A stretch of 64,000 nucleotides of DNA from DAORHV01 sp964513925 (GTDB lineage Bacteria; Patescibacteriota; Gracilibacteria; Peribacterales; Peribacteraceae): contig CAZENR010000001.1 of assembly GCA_964513925.1 (NCBI GenBank), forward strand, positions 62,001-126,000, given 5' to 3'. Made by a program: the position numbers and the translations under genes. Of this stretch, positions 1-6,999 are shown piece after piece (position 1 is the stretch's first letter; each line of letters starts with the position of its first letter). Under the pieces are notes generated by a model that was not told the origin of the DNA, did not search any database, and saw only the letters and a program-made list of their open reading frames with translations.

Positions 1-603
1 GCGCTCGGTGCATGCGCCAATAGTTTCGATTGCAGCGGCAATCTGGGGTTCCCCCATGCGTGACTTCACCCAGGCAACCAGTTCCGGCGTTGCTTCATTC
101 GGTACTCCGGTGTCGATGAGCAGCGCATGTTCCAGGGCTTCTCCAGGCATACCCATGTATCTTGCATCGTGACCCTTGCGGAAATAGAGGGGTGAGCGCT
201 CCCAAATGACGGCAAAATCCATGCCGCTATTGCCGGGATTTACCTCGTTTTCCAAATCCAGGGCTTTGGCTTTGCAGTCTTCGCCCAAGATGGCTTTGCA
301 CGTGGCAATGAGCAGTGCGGTAGAGGAGCCCATGCCCTTGCCGAGCGGGATGTAGTTTTCCACGTGCAGCGTTCCGGCAGCTTTCTTGTCGCATCGCTGC
401 GCAATGGCTTGTGCGTACTCCTTCCACATCGGCTGGCTGTCCGTTTCCGGCCATTGCACCTGCAGCCCCCGCTTGCGATCGCGCTTCCACGTTACCGAAA
501 TCCAATGCTGCGACGGGAACGCGATACCCGGATGCCCAAACACCATGGCGTACTCTCCGCTTACGATGATCTTGCCGGTGGCGACTGCTCTGTGGTCGGA
601 CAT
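1..603 (-). CDS. mvk: Mevalonate kinase (GHMP kinase), 3' end cut by window edge
   Basis: ATP-dependent phosphorylation of mevalonate, early in the mevalonate route to IPP. Read on the minus strand from ATG 603, the frame is open for 201 codons to position 1. The N-terminus has VSGEYAMVFGHPG (residues 14-26), typical of mevalonate kinases. The GHMP ATP-binding motif PLGKGMGSSTA is at 86-96, and a GNSGMD stretch near 122-127 matches the region of the catalytic Asp. The C-terminal domain lies outside the window. A TATACT hexamer 9 nt upstream suggests a leaderless start. Idi, UppS and a prenyl synthase lie next door, supporting an isoprenoid role. Another GHMP kinase, such as phosphomevalonate kinase, is the main alternative. 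Confidence 0.8.
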   Translation of the reverse strand, partial: MSDHRAVATGKIIVSGEYAMVFGHPGIAFPSQHWISVTWKRDRKRGLQVQWPETDSQPMWKEYAQAIAQRCDKKAAGTLHVENYIPLGKGMGSSTALLIATCKAILGEDCKAKALDLENEVNPGNSGMDFAVIWERSPLYFRKGHDARYMGMPGEALEHALLIDTGVPNEATPELVAWVKSRMGEPQIAAAIETIGACTER

Positions 604-612
604 GAGGCATGT

Positions 613-620
613 AGTATAAG
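613..620. promoter_or_regulatory. Overlapping divergent -10 elements
   Basis: TATACT on the minus strand (618-613) lies 9 nt before the mevalonate kinase ATG. TATAAG on the plus strand (615-620) lies 8 nt before the prenyl synthase ATG. The two hexamers share bases, so polymerase bound for one direction should block the other. Inferred from sequence only. Confidence 0.5.
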
Positions 621-628
621 GTATTTGC

Positions 629-1516
629 ATGTCGCCCACCCAAACATCATCGCCCTTCGATGCATTTGCCGAACACCACCGCCCGCAAATAGAGTCAGCA
701 TTGGACAGTTGGAGTGCCGGCAACGGCGATGAAGGCCTTGTCGATGCCATGCGTTACAGCTTGCTGCTTCCGGGCAAGCGTGTCCGCCCGTTGCTAGTAC
801 TCATGGCTGCCGATGCCTGCGGTGGTGACTGTAACGATGCAATGCCGGCCGCGTGTGCCGCAGAAATGGTGCACGCGTTTTCGTTGATTCATGACGATTT
901 GCCCTGCATGGATAACGACGATCTTCGTCGCGGCAAGCCCACCAATCACAAAGTGTACGGCGAGGCGGTAGCCTTGCTGGCAGGCGACTCCTTACTGGTT
1001 CTTGCATTTGAAACGCTGCTCAAGCATGCGACGCCCGAGACCGCCCAACGAAGCGCGCTCGAGTTGGCAGCTGCTATTGGTGCAGACGGCATGGCGGGTG
1101 GACAAGCCATGGATATGCGCGGCTTGGGCGCCAAGGCGTCCGTAGAAGATGTCCGCCAGCTACACGCCCGGAAGACCGGAGCACTCATTGTCGCTTGTGT
1201 CCGTATGGGGGCGATTGCCGCTGGAGCCAAGGACGATCAATTGCAGGCGCTCACGCGGTACGCGCAAGCCATCGGCGTGGCGTTCCAAATCACCGACGAC
1301 TTGCTGGATGTCACCGGGGGAGCCGCAATAGGCAAAACGCCGGGAAAAGACGCCGCGCAAGGCAAAATGACTTACCCGAAACTGCTTGGAGTGGAGGGCA
1401 GCAAGAAGGCAGCTACCGAAGCCATAGATGCCGCCATTGCCGCACTGCAGCCCTTTGGCAAGAAGGCCGCTCACTTGGTGGATATGGCGGGTTATATCCT
1501 TTCTCGTAAACAGTAA
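629..1516 (+). CDS. ispA: Polyprenyl (farnesyl/geranylgeranyl) diphosphate synthase
   Basis: Trans-prenyltransferase that condenses IPP with allylic diphosphates; 295 aa, the usual length for IspA. The first Asp-rich motif is DDLPCMD (89-95), followed by the RRGKPTNH arm. The second is DDLLD (223-227). The substrate-binding GKRVRP motif is at 49-54. Product chain length cannot be fixed by eye. ATG 629 is chosen because a TATAAG hexamer ends 8 nt before it. The gene is divergent from mevalonate kinase, and its stop directly abuts the stop of the convergent uppS with no bases between. It probably supplies the allylic primer for UppS. Confidence 0.9.
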   Translation: MSPTQTSSPFDAFAEHHRPQIESALDSWSAGNGDEGLVDAMRYSLLLPGKRVRPLLVLMAADACGGDCNDAMPAACAAEMVHAFSLIHDDLPCMDNDDLRRGKPTNHKVYGEAVALLAGDSLLVLAFETLLKHATPETAQRSALELAAAIGADGMAGGQAMDMRGLGAKASVEDVRQLHARKTGALIVACVRMGAIAAGAKDDQLQALTRYAQAIGVAFQITDDLLDVTGGAAIGKTPGKDAAQGKMTYPKLLGVEGSKKAATEAIDAAIAALQPFGKKAAHLVDMAGYILSRKQ

Positions 1517-2197
1517 TTATTTCCCAAAGCGCCGCTTGCGTCCGGCATATATTTCAATTGCCGACTCCAAATCCGCACTCGAGAAATCGGGAAAGTGTTG
1601 TTCCAAAAAGATCCATTCGGCGTACGCGGCCTGGAACAGGAAGAAGTTGCTGGTGCGTTGTTCGCCCGATGTACGGATGATCAAATCGATATCCGGTACT
1701 TTGGGTTGATCCATGGCGGATCGCAGCGCTTCTTCCGATATGTCTTTCGTGGAGCCGAGCTTTCCTACCGCGCGCAATACCTCGTCTTTTCCGCCGTAGT
1801 CTATGGCCATGTGCAGCGTGAGCTGGATCGTTTCCGGCGGGTGCGCCGCCACATCTTCCAGCAGAGTGCGCAGGCTTTCGGGCATGCGATCGGTGCGACC
1901 GGAGCGCACAAGGTGAATCCCGTTTTTGCGCAAATCGTCACGTTCCTTACGGATGTATTTCTCGAACATACTCATCAGCTGCTCAATCTCCATTTTGTCG
2001 CGCTTCCAGTTTTCCGTGGAAAACGCCCAAAAGGTCAGCGTGCCTATGCGCCCGTCTTTGGCACACCATTCCACGACAGACCGGAAATTCTCGGCCGATC
2101 GCTCGTGTCCTTTCCATGGCAGTAAGCCACGTTCTTTTGCCCAACGGCGGTTGCCGTCCGGAATCAGCGCGATGTGCAATGGCGGGAGATTGCTCAT
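1517..2197 (-). CDS. uppS: Undecaprenyl (di-trans,poly-cis) diphosphate synthase
   Basis: Cis-prenyltransferase that makes the C55 carrier lipid for peptidoglycan and surface glycans. Signature HIALIPDGNRRWAK (8-21) contains the catalytic Asp14. The C-terminal RTSGEQRTSNF block and YAEWIF are the conserved IPP-binding region. At 226 aa it is somewhat shorter than the E. coli enzyme, mainly at the C-terminus. ATG 2197 overlaps the idi stop as ATGA, which indicates translational coupling in an idi-uppS operon. A longer in-frame start exists (2248) but would lie deep inside idi. Confidence 0.92.
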   Translation of the reverse strand: MSNLPPLHIALIPDGNRRWAKERGLLPWKGHERSAENFRSVVEWCAKDGRIGTLTFWAFSTENWKRDKMEIEQLMSMFEKYIRKERDDLRKNGIHLVRSGRTDRMPESLRTLLEDVAAHPPETIQLTLHMAIDYGGKDEVLRAVGKLGSTKDISEEALRSAMDQPKVPDIDLIIRTSGEQRTSNFFLFQAAYAEWIFLEQHFPDFSSADLESAIEIYAGRKRRFGK

Positions 2198-2715
2198 GAT
2201 GCAGCGAGAATTTTTTCCAACCCCAAATGAAACCAGGGTGCATACCACTCTCGATGTCGCTGCATGTCCTCACGTAATTCAGAAACGTCGATCCAGCGGA
2301 AGGAGTCCACCTCGTCCGGATTGGGGTGTACCGCCGGCGCATCGCAGGAGCCCAAGAGAATGGTGACGTACTCGTGCTCCACGCCCTTGCCCGAAGGATC
2401 TTCGGCTCGGTACACGAAGTCTGCAAACGGACGCAGCGCACAGGTAAAACCTAGCTCCTCTCCCAGCCGACGCTCTCCCGCCTGTTCGGGGCTTTCTCCG
2501 GCAAACGGATGGCTGCAGCACGTATTTGCCCACACCATGGGCCAGAGCATTTTTTTCTTACTGCGTCGCTGGATGAGTATCTGCTTCTTTCCTTCCCGAA
2601 ACACATATACCGAAAACGCACGGTGCAACTTGCCCGTGCCGGTGTGCGCGTCCAGCAGGTCGGCTTCGCCCAGTGGCGTGCCGGATTCGTCGACAAGGGT
2701 GACTGTGCGTCGCAT
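2194..2715 (-). CDS. idi: Isopentenyl-diphosphate delta-isomerase, type I (Nudix)
   Basis: Interconverts IPP and DMAPP, needed when IPP comes from mevalonate. 173 aa. Metal-binding histidines are in the DAHTGTGKLHRAF region (22-34). Catalytic Cys67 lies in NTCCSHP (64-70), the same numbering as E. coli Idi. A Nudix-like GERRLGEELGF helix and the EHEYV glutamates follow. The start is the ATG at 2715; an upstream ATG at 2728 is out of frame. A possible -10 (TAAAAT, 2748-2743) would leave a leader of about 20 nt. Confidence 0.92.
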   Translation of the reverse strand: MRRTVTLVDESGTPLGEADLLDAHTGTGKLHRAFSVYVFREGKKQILIQRRSKKKMLWPMVWANTCCSHPFAGESPEQAGERRLGEELGFTCALRPFADFVYRAEDPSGKGVEHEYVTILLGSCDAPAVHPNPDEVDSFRWIDVSELREDMQRHREWYAPWFHLGLEKILAAS

Positions 2716-2795
2716 GGACTGCCAGCATGCCGTCTTCTCTGTATTTTAGGCAACTGCCACCCTGTCGGATCCTGGCATTTTTTGCCATTTTCCGC

Positions 2796-2801
2796 TACAA
2801 T
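2796..2801 (+). promoter_or_regulatory. -10 hexamer TACAAT upstream of Hcp-like gene
   Basis: TACAAT sits 24 nt before the ATG at 2826, so a leader of roughly 17 nt without a Shine-Dalgarno site is expected. Confidence 0.4.
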
Positions 2802-2825
2802 AATGAGATTTCTTTCATTTCTCCT

Positions 2826-3452
2826 ATGCGCACGTCGCCCCGAATTCACTCTGGCTCCTTCCTTGCACTGCTGCTTGCAGTCGCCACATGCGTCACGCTA
2901 TCCGTGGTGCTCTTGAAGAACGCCATTCGCATGGAGGCGGAGGTTGCATTTGCCGCACCGACTGCGGTGAACACCATTCTCAACGATCTCGATTTGCAGA
3001 TCTTCCTTCGCGTGCAGGGCATTACGGGGGAGGCGAGCGAAGACAATCATCAGAACGATATTCTTGTCGACTCGTATTCATTCGGCGCATCGCGTTCACC
3101 AGCGGCAAGCACACCAACCATGCAGGACTTCCTTGTCACCATGCCGGCAAACAAGGCTTCGGCCAAATTGATGGTCTATGCGGCAGGTAGCGTGAATGTA
3201 CCGCGCGTCACGCTGTATGTTCGCCGCAAAGGTGGTACCACCGATTTCCTCCGCTGGACCCTGACAGATGCTTTCGTGAGTTCCTACAAGACGGTTGGCA
3301 ATCTGCATGGCGACGGCATTCAGGATCAGGTCGGATTCTCGTTCGGAAAAGTCGAAGCCGAGTATCGCCAGGTCTTGCCAGACGGCACCTACGGAGATCC
3401 GGTGAAATCCGGTTGGGACCGTCGTTCCAACAAGCCGGTTCCTGTGAAGTAA
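2826..3452 (+). CDS. Membrane-anchored Hcp-like (type VI tube family) protein
   Basis: 208 aa. Residues about 10-29 form one hydrophobic segment (FLALLLAVATCVTLSVVLL) after a short basic N-terminus, so it is either anchored or secreted. The remainder follows the Hcp/T6SS tube family pattern in order: an IFLRVQGITGEA strand, DILVDSYSFGAS, QDFLVTMPANKASAKLM, VTLYVRRKGG, WTLTDAFVSSYKT, VGFSFGKVEAEYRQ and a terminal GWDRRSNKP. Classical Hcp is cytoplasmic and about 160-170 aa without a signal anchor. No T6SS genes lie nearby. Family placement is from remembered sequence patterns; its function here is unknown. ATG 2826 was preferred over a longer upstream in-frame start because the -10 lies at 2796. 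Confidence 0.7.
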   Translation: MRTSPRIHSGSFLALLLAVATCVTLSVVLLKNAIRMEAEVAFAAPTAVNTILNDLDLQIFLRVQGITGEASEDNHQNDILVDSYSFGASRSPAASTPTMQDFLVTMPANKASAKLMVYAAGSVNVPRVTLYVRRKGGTTDFLRWTLTDAFVSSYKTVGNLHGDGIQDQVGFSFGKVEAEYRQVLPDGTYGDPVKSGWDRRSNKPVPVK

Positions 3453-3497
3453 GCGGAAACAGGCTGCGCACTTCCCCGCATTGAGCAATTGCCGAGG

Positions 3498-4283
3498 CTA
3501 TTTGCGCTTTACCAACAACTCGGCGCGTTGTTGCTTCTGTGCCGCGACGTTCTTTGCAGTAGCGCTCTTTACCATATCCAGCTTGCGCTGACGCACCAGT
3601 TCGCTGGCGCGGAACAGGCTTTCGAAGGTTCCGGCATCAATCCATTCGTCATGCAAAATAGTGGCTTGCGCCTCACCCTGCTCCACGAACCATTTGCTCA
3701 CATCGGTAATTTCCAGCTCGCCGCGTGCCGATGGCTGCAGATTGCGAATGATCTCGAAGCAGCGGGCGTCATACACATAACAGCCCGTTACGGCGTAGTT
3801 GCTCTTGGGCTTCAGCGGCTTTTCCTCAATGGAGGTGACCTTCTTGCCATCTAGCGTTGCTACACCGAAGCGCTGGCAATCCGGCAGCTCTTTTACGAAC
3901 AGATGGGCGCCGCCCTTGAAATCGTGAATGACAGGGGCAATGTCTCCAAAGAAGACGTTGTCTCCCAAGATCACGCAGCAGTCGTCGCCTGCCGCAAACT
4001 CTTCCGCCAAGCCCAGTGCTTGCGCAATGCCCGCAGGAGTGTCTTGCACCTTGTACGCAAACGAGCAGCCCATCTTGGCGCCTGAACCGAGGTAGTCGGT
4101 AATTTGTCCCATGTTCTCCGATCCGGTGACGATGGCGATTTCGCGGATGCCAGCCTTCCGCATGATGTCCAGCGGGTACTCGATGAGCGGCCTGTCATAG
4201 ACCGGCAACAAGCTCTTGTTGGTCACATCGGTCAGCGGCTTTAACCGCGTACCCGTGCCGCCGCAAATGAGGACTCCTTTCAT
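3498..4283 (-). CDS. rmlA: Glucose-1-phosphate thymidylyltransferase-like nucleotidyltransferase
   Basis: Transfers a nucleotide to sugar-1-phosphate, probably making dTDP-glucose. The signature GGTGTRLKPLT (8-18) is followed by NKSLLPVYDRPLIEYP; ILGDNVFFGD carries the metal-binding Asp. At 261 aa it is shorter than typical RmlA (about 290) and resembles short thymidylyltransferases. It is divergent from rmlB, which uses its product. TAGAAT ends 9 nt before the ATG. The C-terminal Lys/Arg/Gln-rich tail looks non-catalytic. Nucleotide specificity is inferred from the rmlB neighbour. Confidence 0.83.
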   Translation of the reverse strand: MKGVLICGGTGTRLKPLTDVTNKSLLPVYDRPLIEYPLDIMRKAGIREIAIVTGSENMGQITDYLGSGAKMGCSFAYKVQDTPAGIAQALGLAEEFAAGDDCCVILGDNVFFGDIAPVIHDFKGGAHLFVKELPDCQRFGVATLDGKKVTSIEEKPLKPKSNYAVTGCYVYDARCFEIIRNLQPSARGELEITDVSKWFVEQGEAQATILHDEWIDAGTFESLFRASELVRQRKLDMVKSATAKNVAAQKQQRAELLVKRK

Positions 4284-4292
4284 AGGGAGGCT

Positions 4293-4298
4293 ATTCTA
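4293..4298 (-). promoter_or_regulatory. -10 hexamer TAGAAT of rmlA
   Basis: TAGAAT on the minus strand ends 9 nt before the rmlA ATG; probable leaderless start. Confidence 0.45.
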
Positions 4299-4337
4299 GC
4301 GTCAGTGTATAGCGACGGGCTATGGGAAATAACGAAG

Positions 4338-4373
4338 GGTATTCCAGGAGCTCCCTGGAGTCCAGGAGTCCTG
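4338..4373. repeat. GGACTCC-type short tandem/palindromic repeat
   Basis: In the divergent rmlA-rmlB gap, units reading (on the minus strand) AGGACTCC, TGGACTCC, AGGGAGCTCC, TGGAATACC follow one another, and a CCAGGAGCTCCCTGG palindrome is embedded. The same word order appears at 24258-24302. Confidence 0.55.
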
Positions 4374-4417
4374 TACACGCTCTGCGTGATGCATTCCTCA
4401 CGATACGCTTCCTAGGG

Positions 4418-4423
4418 TAGTAT
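4418..4423 (+). promoter_or_regulatory. -10 hexamer TAGTAT of rmlB
   Basis: TAGTAT ends 8 nt before the rmlB ATG; probable leaderless start. Confidence 0.45.
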
Positions 4424-4431
4424 CTACTCCC

Positions 4432-5391
4432 ATGAATCTCCTCGTCACAGGTGGCGCCGGCTTCATTGGCTCGCACTTCGTACTGCGGCACCGCGAGCTA
4501 TTTCCGCAAGATGGGATTGTAGTACTGGATGCCATGCGCCATGGCGCCGACAAGGCATTTTTGGCTTCGGCGATGAACGACATCACCTTTGTGGAAGGGG
4601 ATATTGCCGATGTCGAGCTGGTGCACAAGCTGGTGAAGCAGTATTTAATCGACGTCATTGTGAACTTTGCGGCCGAAACGCATGTGGATCGAAGTATTCA
4701 AAATGCCGTGCCGTTTTTGCATAGCAATGTCATCGGCGTGCAAAGCCTGATCGAAGTCTGTCGCCAGCGTCCCGATACGCTGCTCATGCACGTGTCTACG
4801 GATGAAGTGTACGGCGATCTGCAAGATGGCGAACGCGCCAAGCGCACAGATGACGCGCTCAAGCCCAGTTCGCCGTATGCCGCCAGCAAGGCATCCGGCG
4901 ATTTACTCATTCATGCCGCTGTGCGCACGTATGGAATTCGCGCACGCATTTCCCGCTGCACCAATAATTTCGGCCCGCATCAGGCCGCCGAGAAACTCAT
5001 CCCCACCATCATCCGTCGCGCGCTCGCCAATCAGCCGATTCCTCTCTATGCCAAAGGCGAGAACAGGCGCGATTGGCTGTACGTTACGGATCATTGCGAT
5101 GCCATAGACGCGGTGATTCGCGCCAAGGGCGGCGACGGCAAGGTGTTCCATGTTTCCGCTGACAGCGAACGCAGAAACATCGATGTTGCAAAACAAGTGC
5201 TCGCACTCTTGGGTAAACCCGAAAGCCTGATTACATTCGTTGCAGATCGCCCGGGGCATGATTGGCGCTATGCACTGGACGCCACCTCGTGCCACGCGCT
5301 TGGCTGGAAGCCCAGTGTTAACTTTGACGAGGGTCTGCGTCGGACGGTGGAGTGGTATCAAGGCCGCATTGCCTCAGAAGCTGCGCCCTGA
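4432..5391 (+). CDS. rmlB: dTDP-glucose 4,6-dehydratase
   Basis: Extended SDR that converts dTDP-glucose to dTDP-4-keto-6-deoxyglucose. NAD-binding GGAGFIGSH is at 7-15. The ETHVDRSI block, STDEVYGDL (catalytic Asp-Glu) and YAASK (Tyr/Lys) are all present, as is RCTNNFGP. 319 aa is close to the family length. No rmlC or rmlD is in the window, so the 4-keto sugar probably goes elsewhere (aminotransferase at 10048) or those genes lie outside. Its last 74 nt overlap a convergent unknown gene. Confidence 0.9.
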   Translation: MNLLVTGGAGFIGSHFVLRHRELFPQDGIVVLDAMRHGADKAFLASAMNDITFVEGDIADVELVHKLVKQYLIDVIVNFAAETHVDRSIQNAVPFLHSNVIGVQSLIEVCRQRPDTLLMHVSTDEVYGDLQDGERAKRTDDALKPSSPYAASKASGDLLIHAAVRTYGIRARISRCTNNFGPHQAAEKLIPTIIRRALANQPIPLYAKGENRRDWLYVTDHCDAIDAVIRAKGGDGKVFHVSADSERRNIDVAKQVLALLGKPESLITFVADRPGHDWRYALDATSCHALGWKPSVNFDEGLRRTVEWYQGRIASEAAP

Positions 5392-5743
5392 ATTCATCAC
5401 GCTTCTGTACAACAGGGAATCGTGCGAGCACATCAATTTTGCGCTCGCCTACAGACCTTGCCTGCTCAGTGCGCAATGCGCTGGCGACTGCGGCGTTTGT
5501 AAGTAGTGTCACCAGTGCCTGGCGAGTGTCGATATCGACCTCCTCGCCAAAACGCACTTCGTCCAGGGTAATGGTATCTCGGTCTCCGAATACATGCAGC
5601 AGCACGTCCTTCGCCGTCTCTTGGCCTACTATCATCGGGAGGGCTTTTTGGGGCGTAACGTGCTTCTGCGTGACAAGAACGCCCATTGCACTCCCCATCG
5701 TTTCCGCGGTTCCAAGCACATCGGTTTTATGGATGAATGTCAT
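5318..5743 (-). CDS. Conserved-looking hypothetical protein behind a near-consensus promoter
   Basis: 141 aa from ATG 5743, hydrophilic, no membrane segment, no motif I recognise. I see an Ala-rich helix-forming stretch (residues about 75-100) and a polar Pro/Asp tail. Start choice: TATAAT ends 6 nt before this ATG and TTGGAC lies 17 nt further up, so the longer in-frame start at 5866 would precede the promoter. The 3' end overlaps the rmlB 3' end by 74 nt on the opposite strand. The promoter quality makes a real gene likely despite the overlap. Confidence 0.6.
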   Translation of the reverse strand: MTFIHKTDVLGTAETMGSAMGVLVTQKHVTPQKALPMIVGQETAKDVLLHVFGDRDTITLDEVRFGEEVDIDTRQALVTLLTNAAVASALRTEQARSVGERKIDVLARFPVVQKRDEFRAQLLRQCGLDTTPPSDADPRQS

Positions 5744-5749
5744 TATACT

Positions 5750-5778
5750 ATTATATACTATTTTATAAATTTGTCCAA
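5750..5778 (-). promoter_or_regulatory. Near-consensus sigma70-type promoter, leaderless
   Basis: On the minus strand TTGGAC (5778-5773), a 17-nt spacer, then TATAAT (5755-5750), 6 nt before ATG 5743. The local sequence is strikingly AT-rich compared with its surroundings. Confidence 0.7.
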
Positions 5779-5819
5779 TATTTCTACCTTGGCTCTGGGA
5801 AGGCGCGGTTGTCGCGTAG

Positions 5820-5825
5820 TACACT
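5820..5825 (+). promoter_or_regulatory. -10 hexamer TACACT of the GT4 gene at 5833
   Basis: TACACT ends 7 nt before ATG 5833; it decides the start against the longer in-frame ORF beginning at 5737. Confidence 0.45.
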
Positions 5826-5832
5826 GCGATCA

Positions 5833-6960
5833 ATGAAAATCGTCTTGGCCACAGGCATCTATCCACCCGACATTGGCGGTCCGGCTACGTACGTTCGCGA
5901 ATTGGCCCGCGAGCTCACCGCCGACAAGCATGAGGTTATCGTGCTCACGTACGAAACAATTTTTGTCGACCACGCTCCGCCGCCTGCATGGACAATTGTG
6001 CGGGTGTCGCGCGTGGGTGGCATGCTCCTTGCATGGAAGCGGTACGCCAAGGCGCTTAAACAGCACGGCGCAGACGCCGATGCAGTAGTGTGCTTTTCTT
6101 CTGTCAGCTGCGGCATTCCATTGTGGCTCTCCGGTCTTAAGAAGCCAAAGAAGGCGCTGCGTTTGGGCGGAGATTTCTTCTGGGAACGCTACACCGCAGC
6201 CGGAGGAGAGCTGGGTCTGCAGGCATGGTACGAATCTGGCAAGCCGGCTTCGTTCAGCGATCGGGTGAACCTGGCGGTGACCCGCTTGGCCAATGCGCTA
6301 TTCATGCAGCGGATTCTCAACAAGTTCGACCATGTGGTGTACTCCACCCAGTATCAGCAGGACATTCACAAGCGCCACTACCGCACCCTGCCCGATACGC
6401 GAGTCATACAGAACGCGCTTCCGTTCGGAGAGCCCGCACTGCACGCCCGTCACACGCCGCTGAAGCTGTTGTTCTTGGGTCGCTTCGTTCGTTTTAAGAA
6501 TGTGATGGAGTTGCTTGCCGCACTCTGCGAGTTGCCCGGCGTCACGCTCACCATGACCGGCGAAGGACCGGAACGCAGGCGCTTGCATGCGCAAGCCGAC
6601 GCTGCAGGACTCAGCTCCCGCGTCACCTTCATGCGCCCGGTGTTGGCAGAAGATAAGAAGCAGCTCTTTGCCGACCACGACCTGCTGGTACTGCCTTCCA
6701 TTACCGAGATCAGTCCGAATGTTGCATTGGAAGCACGCGCCGCCGGCTTGCCGGTATTACTTACCGATCAGACTGGCTTAAGCGGCGAGCTGACCAAGGG
6801 CATGGTGAAAGCTACGCTTCGCACCGCGGCAGACATTGTGCGTGCGGTGAATGCATTGCAGGGGAAATACGATGCCGTCGCGCGCGAAGCCGCCACGCTG
6901 CCGCTGCAGCGGACGTGGGCGGTGGTGGCTAAGGAGTGGGTGGGACTGCTTGGCAAGTAG
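5833..6960 (+). CDS. GT4 family glycosyltransferase
   Basis: 375 aa, GT-B fold. The N-terminal acceptor domain opens with VLATGIYPPDIGGPATYV (4-21), typical of GT4 enzymes. The C-terminal donor domain has FLGRFVRFKN and a PNVALEARAAGLPVLLTD block near 300-320, the EX7E-like nucleotide-sugar site. Sugar and acceptor are not predictable. First of three collinear glycosyltransferases (5833-9110) downstream of rmlB. The start is set by the TACACT hexamer. Confidence 0.85.
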   Translation: MKIVLATGIYPPDIGGPATYVRELARELTADKHEVIVLTYETIFVDHAPPPAWTIVRVSRVGGMLLAWKRYAKALKQHGADADAVVCFSSVSCGIPLWLSGLKKPKKALRLGGDFFWERYTAAGGELGLQAWYESGKPASFSDRVNLAVTRLANALFMQRILNKFDHVVYSTQYQQDIHKRHYRTLPDTRVIQNALPFGEPALHARHTPLKLLFLGRFVRFKNVMELLAALCELPGVTLTMTGEGPERRRLHAQADAAGLSSRVTFMRPVLAEDKKQLFADHDLLVLPSITEISPNVALEARAAGLPVLLTDQTGLSGELTKGMVKATLRTAADIVRAVNALQGKYDAVAREAATLPLQRTWAVVAKEWVGLLGK

Positions 6961-6985
6961 CGTGGTAAAGGCTGTTGGTATGGCA

Positions 6986-6991
6986 CATACT
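6986..6991 (+). promoter_or_regulatory. -10-like hexamer CATACT of the GT4 gene at 7000
   Basis: CATACT ends 8 nt before ATG 7000 in the 39-nt gap after the preceding glycosyltransferase. Confidence 0.35.
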
Positions 6992-6999
6992 GGACGCAC

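Noticed and set aside
227..643. 138-aa open frame on the minus strand
   Set aside because: It lies in another frame of the mevalonate kinase gene, whose frame (ATG 603 to the window edge) shows clear GHMP motifs.
2826..3452. Evidence for a type VI secretion system
   Set aside because: A single anchored Hcp-like protein without sheath, baseplate, VgrG or ATPase genes does not support a secretion system.
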